A stretch of DNA of 38,536 nucleotides, from contig NZ_JAQBOW010000156.1 in the NCBI RefSeq assembly GCF_028287845.1, forward strand, positions 1-38,536. The letters run 5' to 3'. The position numbers and the translations under genes are program-made. Within the stretch, counting starts at the first letter, position 1. The number at the start of each line of letters is the position of its first letter. This document shows, piece by piece, positions 6,687 to 15,726 of this stretch. This stretch comes from Mucilaginibacter sp. (GTDB taxonomy: Bacteria; Bacteroidota; Bacteroidia; Sphingobacteriales; Sphingobacteriaceae). The notes beneath the pieces are model-generated. The model saw only the letters and a list, made by a program, of their open reading frames with translations, was not told the origin of the DNA and searched no databases.

Positions 6687-9398
6687 TTATTGTTGAAAGT
6701 ATGAGCTACTGGTATAATCGCTCTTTTTACTAAGCTTTAAGGCCTGCAAAATTGTTGATTTTACCCGCAATGTAACACTGTATGATTTATAATAACCAAA
6801 GGGCAACCATTGTATTGACAGGTCCCAGCAATGCAGGTCCCGATAAATTGCAAATGATGTGGCACTGCTTAATTTGAGTGCTTTTAAATCATAGTTGGTA
6901 TTATATTGTATTTTCCATTTTTTGGTAAGGCTTAAGTCGCCGCTTATCATTAAGGTATTTGTATTGCTGGTACTGATATAAGCATTATTATAGCTAAAAC
7001 TATAATTAAGTGAAAGGTTCCACGGTATATTAAAATCAATATAGGCGCCCGGATCCGGGTTATACAAAGCCATTTTTTGCAGCTGGTCTGGTGTGGCGGT
7101 TTGATAGGTGCTGCCTGCCGGCGCGGTTGGGCTGGGATGAAATGTGGCCGGATTTAAACTGGCGCTTGCCGAAATATTAAAGCCCATAATTGATGGCAGT
7201 TTACCGTCTTGCAGGGTATACCTGTTTACATCTCTTTTATAATGTTGTATCTGGCCGGAAGATACCGAATCCATTACACGCGTTTCGTATGGATTCAGGG
7301 TTCCGCCAAAGCTAATATTTACCCGGTCATGCAATATACTGGTATGGCCGGAAAAACTAATTGGCGTTAGCCTGAATGAATCTGCCGCTATATTATAAGT
7401 TGTTGAAAAAGATAAGCTTTGCAATAGTTGTATTTTCCTGTCAGTTTGTGATGTATCCGTACTTTTGGCCCTCACTTTTGCTTCCAGGCTATTATCAAGA
7501 CTAAAATTTATTCCGGCCTGCATGCGGCCTGACGGGCCGCCATATACGGCGTTATTAAAAATTGAATAGTTTGTATAAACAACCGGATAAGGTATACTGG
7601 CGTTACTTACAATAGACTGGTTATAAGTATGATTAAAACCCGAATAGTCCGGACTATAACTAAACCCGATGCTTGGGGTCATTGTATGGCGTATGGCTCT
7701 TAATTTGCCGTTTTTAAAGTTTATTGTACCATAAACTTTTGTTGATAAACTTGCCCCCATTGAGTAATTCCCGGCTCTTTGAAAGCCTGGTACAGTATCG
7801 GTAACCAATGAGTCGGCACGTGCATAGTGCTGTCTTATTGTTTGCAGATACCACCGCTCTGTATAGTTAAAGTTTATACCAAACTGAAAATACTTAAGTA
7901 CAGTTAAATTGAAACCCACCGGAATTGAATGCTGAAAACCGTTTTGAAATCTCTTTGTAAGTGTTTCGCTTGTAAAGAACTGGCTTTCGGGCACAGAAGT
8001 AACTTTATTAGTTGCGGTTAAGGTGTATCCTACTGTAATTTTTTGATACCATTTTTGTTCGCCAACCCTGTCTCTTTTATCAAACGGGTTAATTGTACCC
8101 ATACTAAAATTAAAACTTGGCAACTCCAGCGAAACCGTTTTAAGGGCTAGATCCTGGCTATGCGAAATCCCGACAGTTAAATTTAATGGCGCTCCGCCCC
8201 AACCTGTCCAGCTTTTTGAATAAGAAATACTTGAACGTAAAGTATTTTGGGTAAGCTGTTGTAAATTATATCCAATTGATGCCGGATTATTTTGATAAAA
8301 GCTTGATGTACCTGCATTTACAGAAGCACTAAATGTACTCCCGGGGCTTGCATTGGGGTTTTGGCTATGCGTCCACGTTATATTAAAATCACGCTTTGGC
8401 GGATCGCCTGGCAGCGCGTAATTATGTGAGCCGTAGCTTAATGCTAAATTCCCGTTATATTTATACCTGCTCATATAATCTAACGTACTGCTCACCTCGT
8501 ACGATCCGTTTGAGTAATAAGTACCCATATTTGTTAGATCGGCATAATCACTCAACCCAATATAATAACCAAAGTCACGCATGAAAAAACCTAAGGTTGC
8601 ATCTTCGCCGGGTGTAGGCAAGATAAAACCGGATGAACGTGTATCTGGTTTTGGGAAAAAACCAAAAGGGATGCCAATGGGTATAGGTACTCCCTCTATC
8701 TCCAAATATGCCGGACCTGAAATGATCCTGTTTTTTTCGCCAATACCACGGGTAATAACTATGCCATAATCAGGGTCGGGTTTATCGCAGGCACTAAAAA
8801 TAATATTATGGTAAGCAACCTCTGTTTCGCTAATTTTTTTGGCCTGACCATGCGATATGTAATTACCATCCTGCTCTGTTAAAACATTATGAATAAGCCC
8901 TTTTTTTGTTTCGTAATTAAAATGTAAAGAATCAGATGTTATGGGTTTATCATTACCCTGTTTAGATATGGGCCTGCCTACATATCGTTTGGTTTTTGGA
9001 TCTATGCGCCCGCTGGCAAATATGATGTGTTGCTTTCTGTCTATTCTTATATAATAAGCATCCAGCGAAAAATCGCCATAAGTTACCCGCGCATTGCCAA
9101 ACCGCTCGCTAATTCCGGTTTCTACGTCATTAGTAGCAGAGTCGGCAGCAATTTCTTTTATTTCCGAATCAAGGGTTTGATTTTTTTTTGTCGTGTCTTT
9201 ACCAACAACCTTTTTTGCTGTCGAAGTTGTTTTAGATTTTTTACCTTTAGAGAGTTTTGGATACTTATTTGTAGAATCAAGCTTTATTATTGTATCTACA
9301 ACAGGCCGCTTAATAATAATCCTGCTTTTGTGCGCGGAAGCCACCAGGTTTACTATTAAGATAAGTGCAAATAGAAAAAATAAGTTAATGAATCTCAA
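6687..9398 (-). CDS. lptD: LptD-like outer-membrane LPS-assembly protein
   Basis: The 903-residue protein begins with a signal peptide (MRFINLFFLFALILIVNLVASA), followed by a Lys/Thr-rich linker to about residue 90. Then comes an OstA-like beta-jellyroll region (FGNARVTYGDFSLDAYYIRI, ... FSACDKPDPDYGIVI), and from about residue 250 a long run of alternating strands typical of the LptD barrel. The FSACDKP stretch resembles the TTC-D-P segment of LptD. In Bacteroidota this large form replaces the proteobacterial one. It inserts lipopolysaccharide or lipooligosaccharide in the outer leaflet. It is divergent from the amidase gene with a 55-base spacer and is followed by cinA. Confidence 0.85.
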   Translation of the reverse strand: MRFINLFFLFALILIVNLVASAHKSRIIIKRPVVDTIIKLDSTNKYPKLSKGKKSKTTSTAKKVVGKDTTKKNQTLDSEIKEIAADSATNDVETGISERFGNARVTYGDFSLDAYYIRIDRKQHIIFASGRIDPKTKRYVGRPISKQGNDKPITSDSLHFNYETKKGLIHNVLTEQDGNYISHGQAKKISETEVAYHNIIFSACDKPDPDYGIVITRGIGEKNRIISGPAYLEIEGVPIPIGIPFGFFPKPDTRSSGFILPTPGEDATLGFFMRDFGYYIGLSDYADLTNMGTYYSNGSYEVSSTLDYMSRYKYNGNLALSYGSHNYALPGDPPKRDFNITWTHSQNPNASPGSTFSASVNAGTSSFYQNNPASIGYNLQQLTQNTLRSSISYSKSWTGWGGAPLNLTVGISHSQDLALKTVSLELPSFNFSMGTINPFDKRDRVGEQKWYQKITVGYTLTATNKVTSVPESQFFTSETLTKRFQNGFQHSIPVGFNLTVLKYFQFGINFNYTERWYLQTIRQHYARADSLVTDTVPGFQRAGNYSMGASLSTKVYGTINFKNGKLRAIRHTMTPSIGFSYSPDYSGFNHTYNQSIVSNASIPYPVVYTNYSIFNNAVYGGPSGRMQAGINFSLDNSLEAKVRAKSTDTSQTDRKIQLLQSLSFSTTYNIAADSFRLTPISFSGHTSILHDRVNISFGGTLNPYETRVMDSVSSGQIQHYKRDVNRYTLQDGKLPSIMGFNISASASLNPATFHPSPTAPAGSTYQTATPDQLQKMALYNPDPGAYIDFNIPWNLSLNYSFSYNNAYISTSNTNTLMISGDLSLTKKWKIQYNTNYDLKALKLSSATSFAIYRDLHCWDLSIQWLPFGYYKSYSVTLRVKSTILQALKLSKKSDYTSSSYFQQ

Positions 9399-9414
9399 AA
9401 TTGATTATGAATAG

Positions 9415-9422
9415 TATTTTTG
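9415..9422 (+). promoter_or_regulatory. Candidate -7 box for amidase-MCE operon
   Basis: TATTTTTG matches TAnnTTTG exactly and would give a leader of about 25 bases before the ATG at 9454. A clear -33 box at the right distance is missing; the lptD coding start lies just upstream, so the two divergent promoters must overlap in the 55-base spacer. Confidence 0.4.
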
Positions 9423-9453
9423 CAGATATAAGTTTTAACAGCGTTCAAAAATA

Positions 9454-10368
9454 ATGAAAAATAAGGCATTGAAAAGATTGATTTGTGGATTATCGGCATT
9501 ACTAGTGTGCTTTTCTCTATTTTCATTTAAGTTAGCCCCAATAGTACAAAAAGATACGGTTGTAAATAGTGGGTTTAAACTTAAAACAATTATTATTGAT
9601 CCGGGTCATGGTGGCAAACCTACCGGTACCGGTCATTTCTCTCATGGTGCATCAGGTTCTTATTCTACCGAAAGAGGTGTAACGCTTGCAATAGGCTTAA
9701 AATTGCAAAAAGCGATAGAAAAAGAGTTAAATGATGTTAAAGCGGTATTAACACGCACCACCGAAGATGATGTTTCGTGGGAAAGGCGATCAGAGATAGC
9801 TAATGAAAACAAGGGTAACCTTTTTATATCGCTACACTGCAACTCACTTTCGGACAGGACCGTACGCGAAGCCACAGGCCACAGGCATGGTAAAACAGTT
9901 TATAAAAGTGTCCGGGTCCCAAATCGGTCAGGCAAAGGCGTATTGCTGTTAGTGTACGGAACATGGCGCGGCCACGAAGAAGAAAAAGCGATAAGTAAAA
10001 GCCATTTAGAAGGCGGCGAAAGCGAGGGCGACGAAATGAACGCCGGCCTGGACCCTAACGACCCGGAATCTATTATCCTGATAAACCAGTATAAAAGCAA
10101 ATTCAGGCAGGGAAGCATACATTTGGCAAATTTAATTAATACAGAATTTGTTGAGACTGATGGCAGGCCCAGCGAAGGAATACGTGAACAAGGTGTTTTG
10201 GTGCTTTGCCATAGTGCAATGCCGGCAGTATTGGTTGAAACAGGATACATAAACAACCCCGATGATGAGGCTTACTTAAATTCTGAAAAAGGACAAGACG
10301 AAATTGTAAGTTCTATTATAAGAGCCTTAAAGTATTACAAAGACGAGGTGGAGCAGGTTATAAAATAA
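9454..10368 (+). CDS. N-acetylmuramoyl-L-alanine amidase (Amidase_3)
   Basis: The 304-residue protein has an N-terminal signal or anchor segment (LICGLSALLVCFSLFSF) and the Amidase_3 domain from about residue 45. Zinc-ligand motifs are visible in order: TIIIDPGHGG, the Glu in STERGV, and the His in SLHCNS. The catalytic Glu is in VLVETGYINNPDDE near the C-terminus. It cleaves the bond between MurNAc and L-Ala of peptidoglycan in the periplasm, as AmiA/B/C do in cell separation. An insertion between SLHCNS and the last motif (about residues 130-215, charged) is longer than in AmiC. The next gene encodes an MCE protein on the same strand, 111 bases away. Confidence 0.93.
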   Translation: MKNKALKRLICGLSALLVCFSLFSFKLAPIVQKDTVVNSGFKLKTIIIDPGHGGKPTGTGHFSHGASGSYSTERGVTLAIGLKLQKAIEKELNDVKAVLTRTTEDDVSWERRSEIANENKGNLFISLHCNSLSDRTVREATGHRHGKTVYKSVRVPNRSGKGVLLLVYGTWRGHEEEKAISKSHLEGGESEGDEMNAGLDPNDPESIILINQYKSKFRQGSIHLANLINTEFVETDGRPSEGIREQGVLVLCHSAMPAVLVETGYINNPDDEAYLNSEKGQDEIVSSIIRALKYYKDEVEQVIK

Positions 10369-10479
10369 ACAAGATCTGAAGCTTTAGATTGGAGATTTGA
10401 TGAAACATAAGTGAAGTAAATTCATTTATATTTCATCAAAATAACTCAAATTTAATATTTCATATCTTAAATCTAAACT
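10369..10479. repeat. Spacer of inverted low-complexity words between amidase and MCE gene
   Basis: The spacer contains TTTAGATTGGAGATTTGATGAAA followed, after about 25 bases, by TTTCATCAAAATAACTC and later TATCTTAAATCTAAA. TTGATGAAA/TTTCATCAA and TTTAGAT/ATCTAAA are inverted matches. The arrangement resembles the other word-repeat spacers in this window, with different words. Confidence 0.5.
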
Positions 10480-11430
10480 ATGAATATATCAAACGAAACC
10501 AAAATAGGCGCATTAACCACTATAGCTATTGCTGTACTTATATTAGGATATAGCTTTTTAAAAGGAAATGACTTGTTTTCGGGTTCAAATAAATTTTACG
10601 CTATTTATAAAAGTGTAGATGGGTTATCTGTATCAAAACCTGTATTGGTAAATGGTTTCCCAATAGGTCACGTTTCAGGAATGCAACTGGATCAGGATGG
10701 GCGCACCACCGTTGAATTTAAAATAAAATCCGAATATAAAATACCTGTAAATACACTTGCCAAATTAGTAAGCACTGATTTGCTGGGCGGTAAAGCCATT
10801 GTTTTTGAATTAGGCGATAGTAAAGAACTTGCCGAAAACAGGGATACACTACGTGCTGATATTCAAGGCAGTTTGGCAGAAAGCTTGCAGCCTATACAAA
10901 CCAAAGCCGAAAACCTAATCACTAAATTAGATTCGTCACTTGCTTCAATTAATAAGATACTTAATCCAAATTTTCAAAGAAATGTGGACAGAAGCTTTAC
11001 CAGCATCGCAAACTCATTGCAAACACTGGAAGGCACTACTAAAAAGATAGATAATTTGGTTGCTGCGCAAACCGGGCACATTAACGGCATTTTATCCAAT
11101 GCTGAAGATGTATCTTCCAATTTAAAAAACACTAGTGCCGGCTTAACCGGAATTACCTCAAATCTTCAAAGATTTAGCGGAGACCTGGCTAATTCAAACA
11201 TCAGGCAAACATTGGATAACGCTAACAAGGCCGTTGCCGACCTGCAAGCCACTATGGCTAATATCAACAGCAACAAAGGCTCGATGGGGTTATTGTTAAA
11301 CGATGATAAGCTGTATAAAAACTTACAGGCCGCCTCTGATAATTTGAACTTGCTGTTCTTAGATCTGAAAGCAAATCCTAAACGCTATGTTCATTTCTCT
11401 GTATTTGGCGGCGGGAAGAAGGATAAGTAA
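10480..11430 (+). CDS. MlaD/MCE family protein, lipid-transport subunit
   Basis: The 316-residue protein has one N-terminal membrane segment (IGALTTIAIAVLILGYSFL, about 9-27) and an MCE domain at about 35-115 (FYAIYKSVDGLSVSKPVLVN, GFPIGHVSGM, VSTDLLGGKAIVFELG). A long helical region follows, rich in N/S/T/L, ending near residue 300. This is the layout of MlaD-like substrate-binding proteins that carry phospholipids between inner and outer membranes with an ABC transporter. The permease and ATPase (mlaE/mlaF) are not in the window. Being next to the amidase and close to lptD places it in an envelope-biogenesis group. Confidence 0.9.
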   Translation: MNISNETKIGALTTIAIAVLILGYSFLKGNDLFSGSNKFYAIYKSVDGLSVSKPVLVNGFPIGHVSGMQLDQDGRTTVEFKIKSEYKIPVNTLAKLVSTDLLGGKAIVFELGDSKELAENRDTLRADIQGSLAESLQPIQTKAENLITKLDSSLASINKILNPNFQRNVDRSFTSIANSLQTLEGTTKKIDNLVAAQTGHINGILSNAEDVSSNLKNTSAGLTGITSNLQRFSGDLANSNIRQTLDNANKAVADLQATMANINSNKGSMGLLLNDDKLYKNLQAASDNLNLLFLDLKANPKRYVHFSVFGGGKKDK

Positions 11431-11491
11431 AGTATTTAGTAGCTAGTATCAAGTAACTAGATTGTATCTTAAAAAAAGTCTTGATATTACT
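11431..11491. repeat. Word-repeat spacer (AGTAGCTAGTAT family)
   Basis: The spacer between convergent mlaD-like and rnz genes carries TAGTAGCTAGTATCAAGTAA, then AGTCTTGATATTACTTTA in roughly inverted orientation. The word GTAGCTAGTAT recurs in the purC-phoH spacer at 13813-13823, so the two spacers share a family. Confidence 0.5.
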
Positions 11492-12403
11492 TTAAACAAC
11501 AAACGTCTTCCCCTCAATAGCAAGGCTGGTTTCCGGAAATACACTTTGAGCCTCTCCCAACAACTCATCCAGGGTTTTATAGCGGGCAGAAAAATGACCT
11601 AGCAGTAATTTTTTAGCATTTGTTTTTACGGCTATATCTGCAGCCTGTAAAGCGGTTGTATGGTATGTTTCGTTTGCCCTGTCAACCATATTATGCAAAA
11701 AAGTGGCCTCGTGATACAGCAAGTCTGAATTATTTATCTGGTCAAAATATTGTTCGTTGTATATGGTATCAGAACAGTAGGAATAGGTTTTCGGTTTGTC
11801 CGAATCAACCGTAAGGGTATCATTTTTATAAATCTTGCCTTCCGGATTCGTATAGTCGGCACCTTTTTTTAATGAAGTATAAACTTCAACCGGCACCCCT
11901 ATCCGTTCAAGCTCATCTTTTAACAGCTTTCTTAACCTTTTCTTTTCCCTGAATAAGAAACCCGTACAGGCTATTCTATGATCGAGAGGTATAGTTTCAA
12001 CAATAACATCTTCATTAGCTATAATAGTTTCGGCTTTGTTGGGATTGGTTATGGTAAATTCAATATCATACTGCAAATGGGTTTCAGAATATTTAAACTG
12101 CAGGTCGATAACTTCTTTAAGCTGTGGCGGCCCAAACAACTTTAGGGGTTTTTTACGCCCGTTTAGGTGCATAGACGATAATAAGCCTACCAGCCCCAGG
12201 TAATGATCTCCATGAAGATGGCTGATAAAAATATGATCAATGCGGCTTGCCCTTACGTCAAAGCGAAGCATTTGTTGTTGTGTACCTTCGCCGCAATCAA
12301 TCAAATAAAGGCGCTCATTAATATTAAGCACCTGCGAGGTTGGATTTCTATTATATATAGGAGTTGCAGAACTACTTCCGAGAATTGTTACCTCAAATTT
12401 CAT
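11492..12403 (-). CDS. rnz: Ribonuclease Z
   Basis: This 303-residue metallo-beta-lactamase fold enzyme has the zinc motif SHLHGDHYLGL (H62, H64, D66, H67) and the early FEVTILGSSSATP strand typical of RNase Z. Later ligands are in LLYHEATF and LLLGHFSARY. It cuts the 3' trailer from tRNA precursors; this matters here because the visible tRNA-Ser does not encode a full CCA. Length is normal for the short RNase Z form. It lies 21 bases downstream of the STAS gene on the same strand and is likely the last gene of that operon. Confidence 0.95.
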   Translation of the reverse strand: MKFEVTILGSSSATPIYNRNPTSQVLNINERLYLIDCGEGTQQQMLRFDVRASRIDHIFISHLHGDHYLGLVGLLSSMHLNGRKKPLKLFGPPQLKEVIDLQFKYSETHLQYDIEFTITNPNKAETIIANEDVIVETIPLDHRIACTGFLFREKKRLRKLLKDELERIGVPVEVYTSLKKGADYTNPEGKIYKNDTLTVDSDKPKTYSYCSDTIYNEQYFDQINNSDLLYHEATFLHNMVDRANETYHTTALQAADIAVKTNAKKLLLGHFSARYKTLDELLGEAQSVFPETSLAIEGKTFVV

Positions 12404-12424
12404 ATCAGGTAAACAATGTAAGTA

Positions 12425-12802
12425 TTATCTTGCTTCTTTTTTTAATTCTTTTTCTATCTCTTCCATAAAAATCAGGTCAATGCCTTCTTCTGACGTAGGA
12501 ACAACAGTAAGGACACTTTCTAATTGAGAAATAGTAATTAAACGGGTAACAGCATCATTTAACCCGGTAAGAATAAAAGAACCATTTGCATTTTTGCACA
12601 AACGGTGGCCCACAAGCAAGCTACTTAGCCCGGAAGAATCAGCAAATTTAACCTGAGAAAGGTCGAGAATTATATTTCTTTGTCCCTCTGTGTTTATCAA
12701 TATCAACTCAGATTTTAATTGTGGAGTAATCAATGAGTTCAATTTTGATTCATTGAGTTTCAACAAAATATACTTCTCGTGTTTATCAACTGTAAACTTC
12801 AT
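12425..12802 (-). CDS. STAS-domain protein (anti-anti-sigma factor type)
   Basis: This 125-residue single-domain protein has the STAS core NIILDLSQVKFADSSGLSSLL. The Ser in DSSGL (S56/S57) corresponds to the phosphorylated serine of SpoIIAA-like proteins. Such proteins bind or release a partner depending on serine phosphorylation. No partner kinase or phosphatase is in the window. It sits between purC and rnz, all on the minus strand with short gaps. The last 20 residues are highly charged (EEIEKELKKEAR). Confidence 0.88.
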   Translation of the reverse strand: MKFTVDKHEKYILLKLNESKLNSLITPQLKSELILINTEGQRNIILDLSQVKFADSSGLSSLLVGHRLCKNANGSFILTGLNDAVTRLITISQLESVLTVVPTSEEGIDLIFMEEIEKELKKEAR

Positions 12803-12853
12803 TTTTCTTCTGTAATTTAAATGCTAATATAACACATTATTTACAAATAAAAA

Positions 12854-13798
12854 TCACAATGCTGCCAGTGCTTTTTTTATAGCGCTTTCTACCCTGTTCA
12901 GCACATTTTCTCCTTCGGGTTTTATAAAGCTTTCGCCGGTTATCTGTTCATATAATTCAATGTAACGTTCAGATATTGACTGCACAATTTCGGGCGTCAT
13001 AACAGGTATAACCTGCCCATCCTTTCCCTGGAAATTATTTTCAATTAGCCACTGCCTTACAAATTCTTTCGACAACTGTTTTTGCGGCTCATTTTTCGCT
13101 TGTCTTTCCGCATATCCTTCGCTATAAAAATACCGTGAAGAATCGGGCGTATGAATCTCATCAATTAAATATATCTTACCATCGGCTTTGCCAAACTCAT
13201 ATTTGGTATCTACCAAAATCAAACCCTGCTTAGCGGCAATTTCGGTTCCGCGGGCAAATAAAGCTTTGGTAAATTTTTCCAACTGCTCATAATCTTCAAC
13301 AGATACAATACCTTGTTTTAATATGTTTTCTTTTGATATATCTTCATCATGCCCTACCGCGGCTTTTGTTGTAGGCGTAATAATAGATTGGGGCAGTTTA
13401 TCATTTTCTTTTAAACCATCGGGTAAGCTTACGCCGCATATTTCTCTTCTGCCCGCATTATATTCGCGCGCCGCGTGGCCAGCCAAATAACCTCTAATCA
13501 CCATCTCCACCTTAAATGGCTCGCAAATACGCCCTATGGTTACGCTGGGGTCAGGAACACTAACCACCCAGTTAGGAACAATATCGGCAGTGGCTTTTAA
13601 AAATTTGGCAGCAATTTGATTCAATACCTGCCCTTTAAACGGGATAGGCTCGGGCAGCACCACGTCAAATGCCGATATACGGTCGCTTACCACCATTACC
13701 AGGTATTTGTTACCAATGGTATAAACATCCCTAACCTTTCCCTTATAAAAATTAGTCTGACCTGTAAAATTAAAATGTGTTTCTTTTATTGCATTCAT
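12854..13798 (-). CDS. purC: Phosphoribosylaminoimidazole-succinocarboxamide synthase (SAICAR synthase)
   Basis: The 314-residue enzyme joins CAIR and aspartate in purine synthesis with ATP use. Family motifs are clear: [63 protein letters not shown] and the [13 protein letters not shown] nucleotide-binding segment. The length of about 310 matches the long form found in Bacteroidota and eukaryotes, rather than the 240-residue proteobacterial form. It is between phoH and the STAS gene on the same strand. Confidence 0.96.
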   Translation of the reverse strand: MNAIKETHFNFTGQTNFYKGKVRDVYTIGNKYLVMVVSDRISAFDVVLPEPIPFKGQVLNQIAAKFLKATADIVPNWVVSVPDPSVTIGRICEPFKVEMVIRGYLAGHAAREYNAGRREICGVSLPDGLKENDKLPQSIITPTTKAAVGHDEDISKENILKQGIVSVEDYEQLEKFTKALFARGTEIAAKQGLILVDTKYEFGKADGKIYLIDEIHTPDSSRYFYSEGYAERQAKNEPQKQLSKEFVRQWLIENNFQGKDGQVIPVMTPEIVQSISERYIELYEQITGESFIKPEGENVLNRVESAIKKALAAL

Positions 13799-13877
13799 GA
13801 TTTTAGTATGAAGTAGCTAGTATTAAGTATCAAGACCTGCAATACATACTTGCTACTTGATACTCTATACTTGATAC
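13799..13877. repeat. Inverted word repeat between phoH and purC
   Basis: The left arm AAGTAGCTAGTATTAAGTATC (from 13811) and right arm CTTGCTACTTGATACTCTATACTTGATACTT are built from the word AAGTATCAAG and its complement CTTGATACTT. It lies within a likely transcribed spacer, so the RNA could fold into an imperfect hairpin of about 30 bases per arm. Confidence 0.65.
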
Positions 13878-14837
13878 TTATTGAATATCTCCGTAAGCTT
13901 CTAATATTTTCCTTACCAGTTTATGCCTTACAACATCTTCGCCGCTTAGGTAAACTATTTCAATTCCTTTTATATCCGTTAATATGCGCAGGGCAGTATG
14001 CAGGCCAGATTGCTGTTTTTTTGGTAAGTCTATTTGTGTAACATCACCTGTAACAATAAACTTAGCCGACGGGCCCATGCGCGTTAAAAACATTTTTAAC
14101 TGCATATCGGTAGCATTTTGCGCCTCATCCAAAATCACAAAGCAATTATCAAGCGTGCGCCCGCGCATAAATGCCAGCGGTGCAATTTCAATGGTGCGGT
14201 TCTCTAAATATAATTTCAGCTTTTCAGCAGGTATCATATCATCCAACGCATCATATAACGGGCGCAGGTATGGATCAATCTTTTCCTTCAAATCGCCCGG
14301 CAAAAATCCAAGGTTCTCTCCTGCCTCAACAGCCGGACGGGTTAAAATGATACGTTTGATCTCTTTATTTTTTAATGCTCTTACCGCTAAGGCAACCGCG
14401 GTATAGGTTTTACCGGTACCGGCAGGGCCTATGGCAAACAGGATATCGCTTTTATTAATACAATCAACCATTTTACGCTGGTTGGCTGTACGCGCCTTAA
14501 CCATAACACCGTTAGGGCCAAAAACAATAACCTCGCCGCTTGCAAATTTATCAGCTGCCTGGTCGACAGTTGCATTAATATCTATCTTAGAACCCAACAC
14601 CCTTTCCAGGTCTGTGATGTTCAAATTCTCAAACTTTTCAATATGTTGCAGCAAATGGTTAAACTTTTCTTCGAAAACAAGTAGTTCACGCTCATCTCCT
14701 AATACTTTAACCTCGCTGCCGCGCGCAACAATTTTAAGCTTTGGGTATTGTTTTTTTATGATCTCGAAATGATCATTATTTGGCCCCCATAAAACAGCAG
14801 GGTTAATATTTTCAATTGATAGTTTGAGCTCGTTCAA
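13878..14837 (-). CDS. PhoH-family ATPase
   Basis: The 319-residue protein has an N-terminal KH-like part (residues about 1-110) and a P-loop ATPase domain with Walker A AIGPAGTGKTYTAVALAV and Walker B CFVILDEAQNATDMQLKMFL, followed by IVTGDVTQIDLP. This is the PhoH (YbeZ) type; relatives in other bacteria act with YbeY in RNA metabolism. It is the first gene of a likely phoH-purC-STAS-rnz unit. Cytoplasmic, normal length. Confidence 0.94.
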   Translation of the reverse strand: MNELKLSIENINPAVLWGPNNDHFEIIKKQYPKLKIVARGSEVKVLGDERELLVFEEKFNHLLQHIEKFENLNITDLERVLGSKIDINATVDQAADKFASGEVIVFGPNGVMVKARTANQRKMVDCINKSDILFAIGPAGTGKTYTAVALAVRALKNKEIKRIILTRPAVEAGENLGFLPGDLKEKIDPYLRPLYDALDDMIPAEKLKLYLENRTIEIAPLAFMRGRTLDNCFVILDEAQNATDMQLKMFLTRMGPSAKFIVTGDVTQIDLPKKQQSGLHTALRILTDIKGIEIVYLSGEDVVRHKLVRKILEAYGDIQ

Positions 14838-14940
14838 TAGTAATTTTGATTATTTTGTTGCTGATTTTTATGAATTAAAAATTGAATATTTGCAGCGTCT
14901 AACGCTTGTACAAGATTAGTAATAAATATTTAAAAAATTA

Positions 14941-15726
14941 ATGGCAATAATAACTTTAACTACTGATTTGGGCGATAAAGATATTTATCAAGCTGCCCTT
15001 AAAGGAAGCATATTGAAATTGTTGCCCACCGTTAATATTGTTGATATAACCAATAGTGTGGCAGCCTATAATGTACAACAGGCCGCCTTTATATTAAAAA
15101 ACAGCTTTTATTATTTCCCAGACAATACCGTACACCTTATTGGTATTGATACCGTTTACAGCGATCATACCAAATACCTTGCTGTACGCTATAAAAACCA
15201 TTATTTTGTTGGTGCCGATAATGGCATATTTTCTTTAATGTTTAATACCGACCCTGATGAGATGGTGGAAATAAACATAATGCAGGACCTGAAGTTTTTG
15301 CATTTCCCCCTTGCCGATATTTTTGTAAAAGCAGCCTGCCACCTGGCAAGCGGTAAAAATTTATCAGAAATAGGTTTGCCTATAAGCAGCATTGAAAATA
15401 AAATGAACCTGCAACCTGTTATTGAAAAGAACTTGATAAAAGGCGCGGTAATATATATTGACTCGTTCCAGAATGTAATTACTAATATTACCAAAGAATT
15501 TTTTAACAAAGTACAGCAAGGCAGGCAGTTTACCTTGTATTTTAAACGTAACGAAACTATAAATAATTTAAGTTGGCACTATAATGAGGTGCCTGAGGGC
15601 GAAAAGCTTTGTCTGTTTGGTATTAGCGACCATTTAGAAATAGCTATTAATAAAGGTAACGCCAGTGGTTTACTTGGATTAAACCTGGGTGATAGTGTAC
15701 TAATTGATTTTGAATATACAGCATGA
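14941..15726 (+). CDS. SAM-hydroxide adenosyltransferase-like protein (DUF62 family)
   Basis: The 261-residue protein matches the SAM hydrolase/fluorinase-like fold: ITLTTDLGDKDIYQAALKGSI at the start, VDITNSVAAYNVQQAAF, YFVGADNGIFSL, and the C-terminal domain with VIYIDSFQNVITNI. Family members hydrolyse S-adenosylmethionine to adenosine and methionine. D70 and H121 appear to match two of the conserved water-activating residues, but the usual PGVG(T/S)-R motif is replaced by DTVYSDHTKY, so the conserved Arg is not seen. It begins a three-gene operon: its stop overlaps the next start by four bases (ATGA). Confidence 0.88.
   Translation: MAIITLTTDLGDKDIYQAALKGSILKLLPTVNIVDITNSVAAYNVQQAAFILKNSFYYFPDNTVHLIGIDTVYSDHTKYLAVRYKNHYFVGADNGIFSLMFNTDPDEMVEINIMQDLKFLHFPLADIFVKAACHLASGKNLSEIGLPISSIENKMNLQPVIEKNLIKGAVIYIDSFQNVITNITKEFFNKVQQGRQFTLYFKRNETINNLSWHYNEVPEGEKLCLFGISDHLEIAINKGNASGLLGLNLGDSVLIDFEYTA

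Noticed and set aside
13984..14406. 140-codon plus-strand frame inside phoH
   Set aside because: Antisense to the Walker motifs of PhoH, no start-region signal, no recognisable domain.
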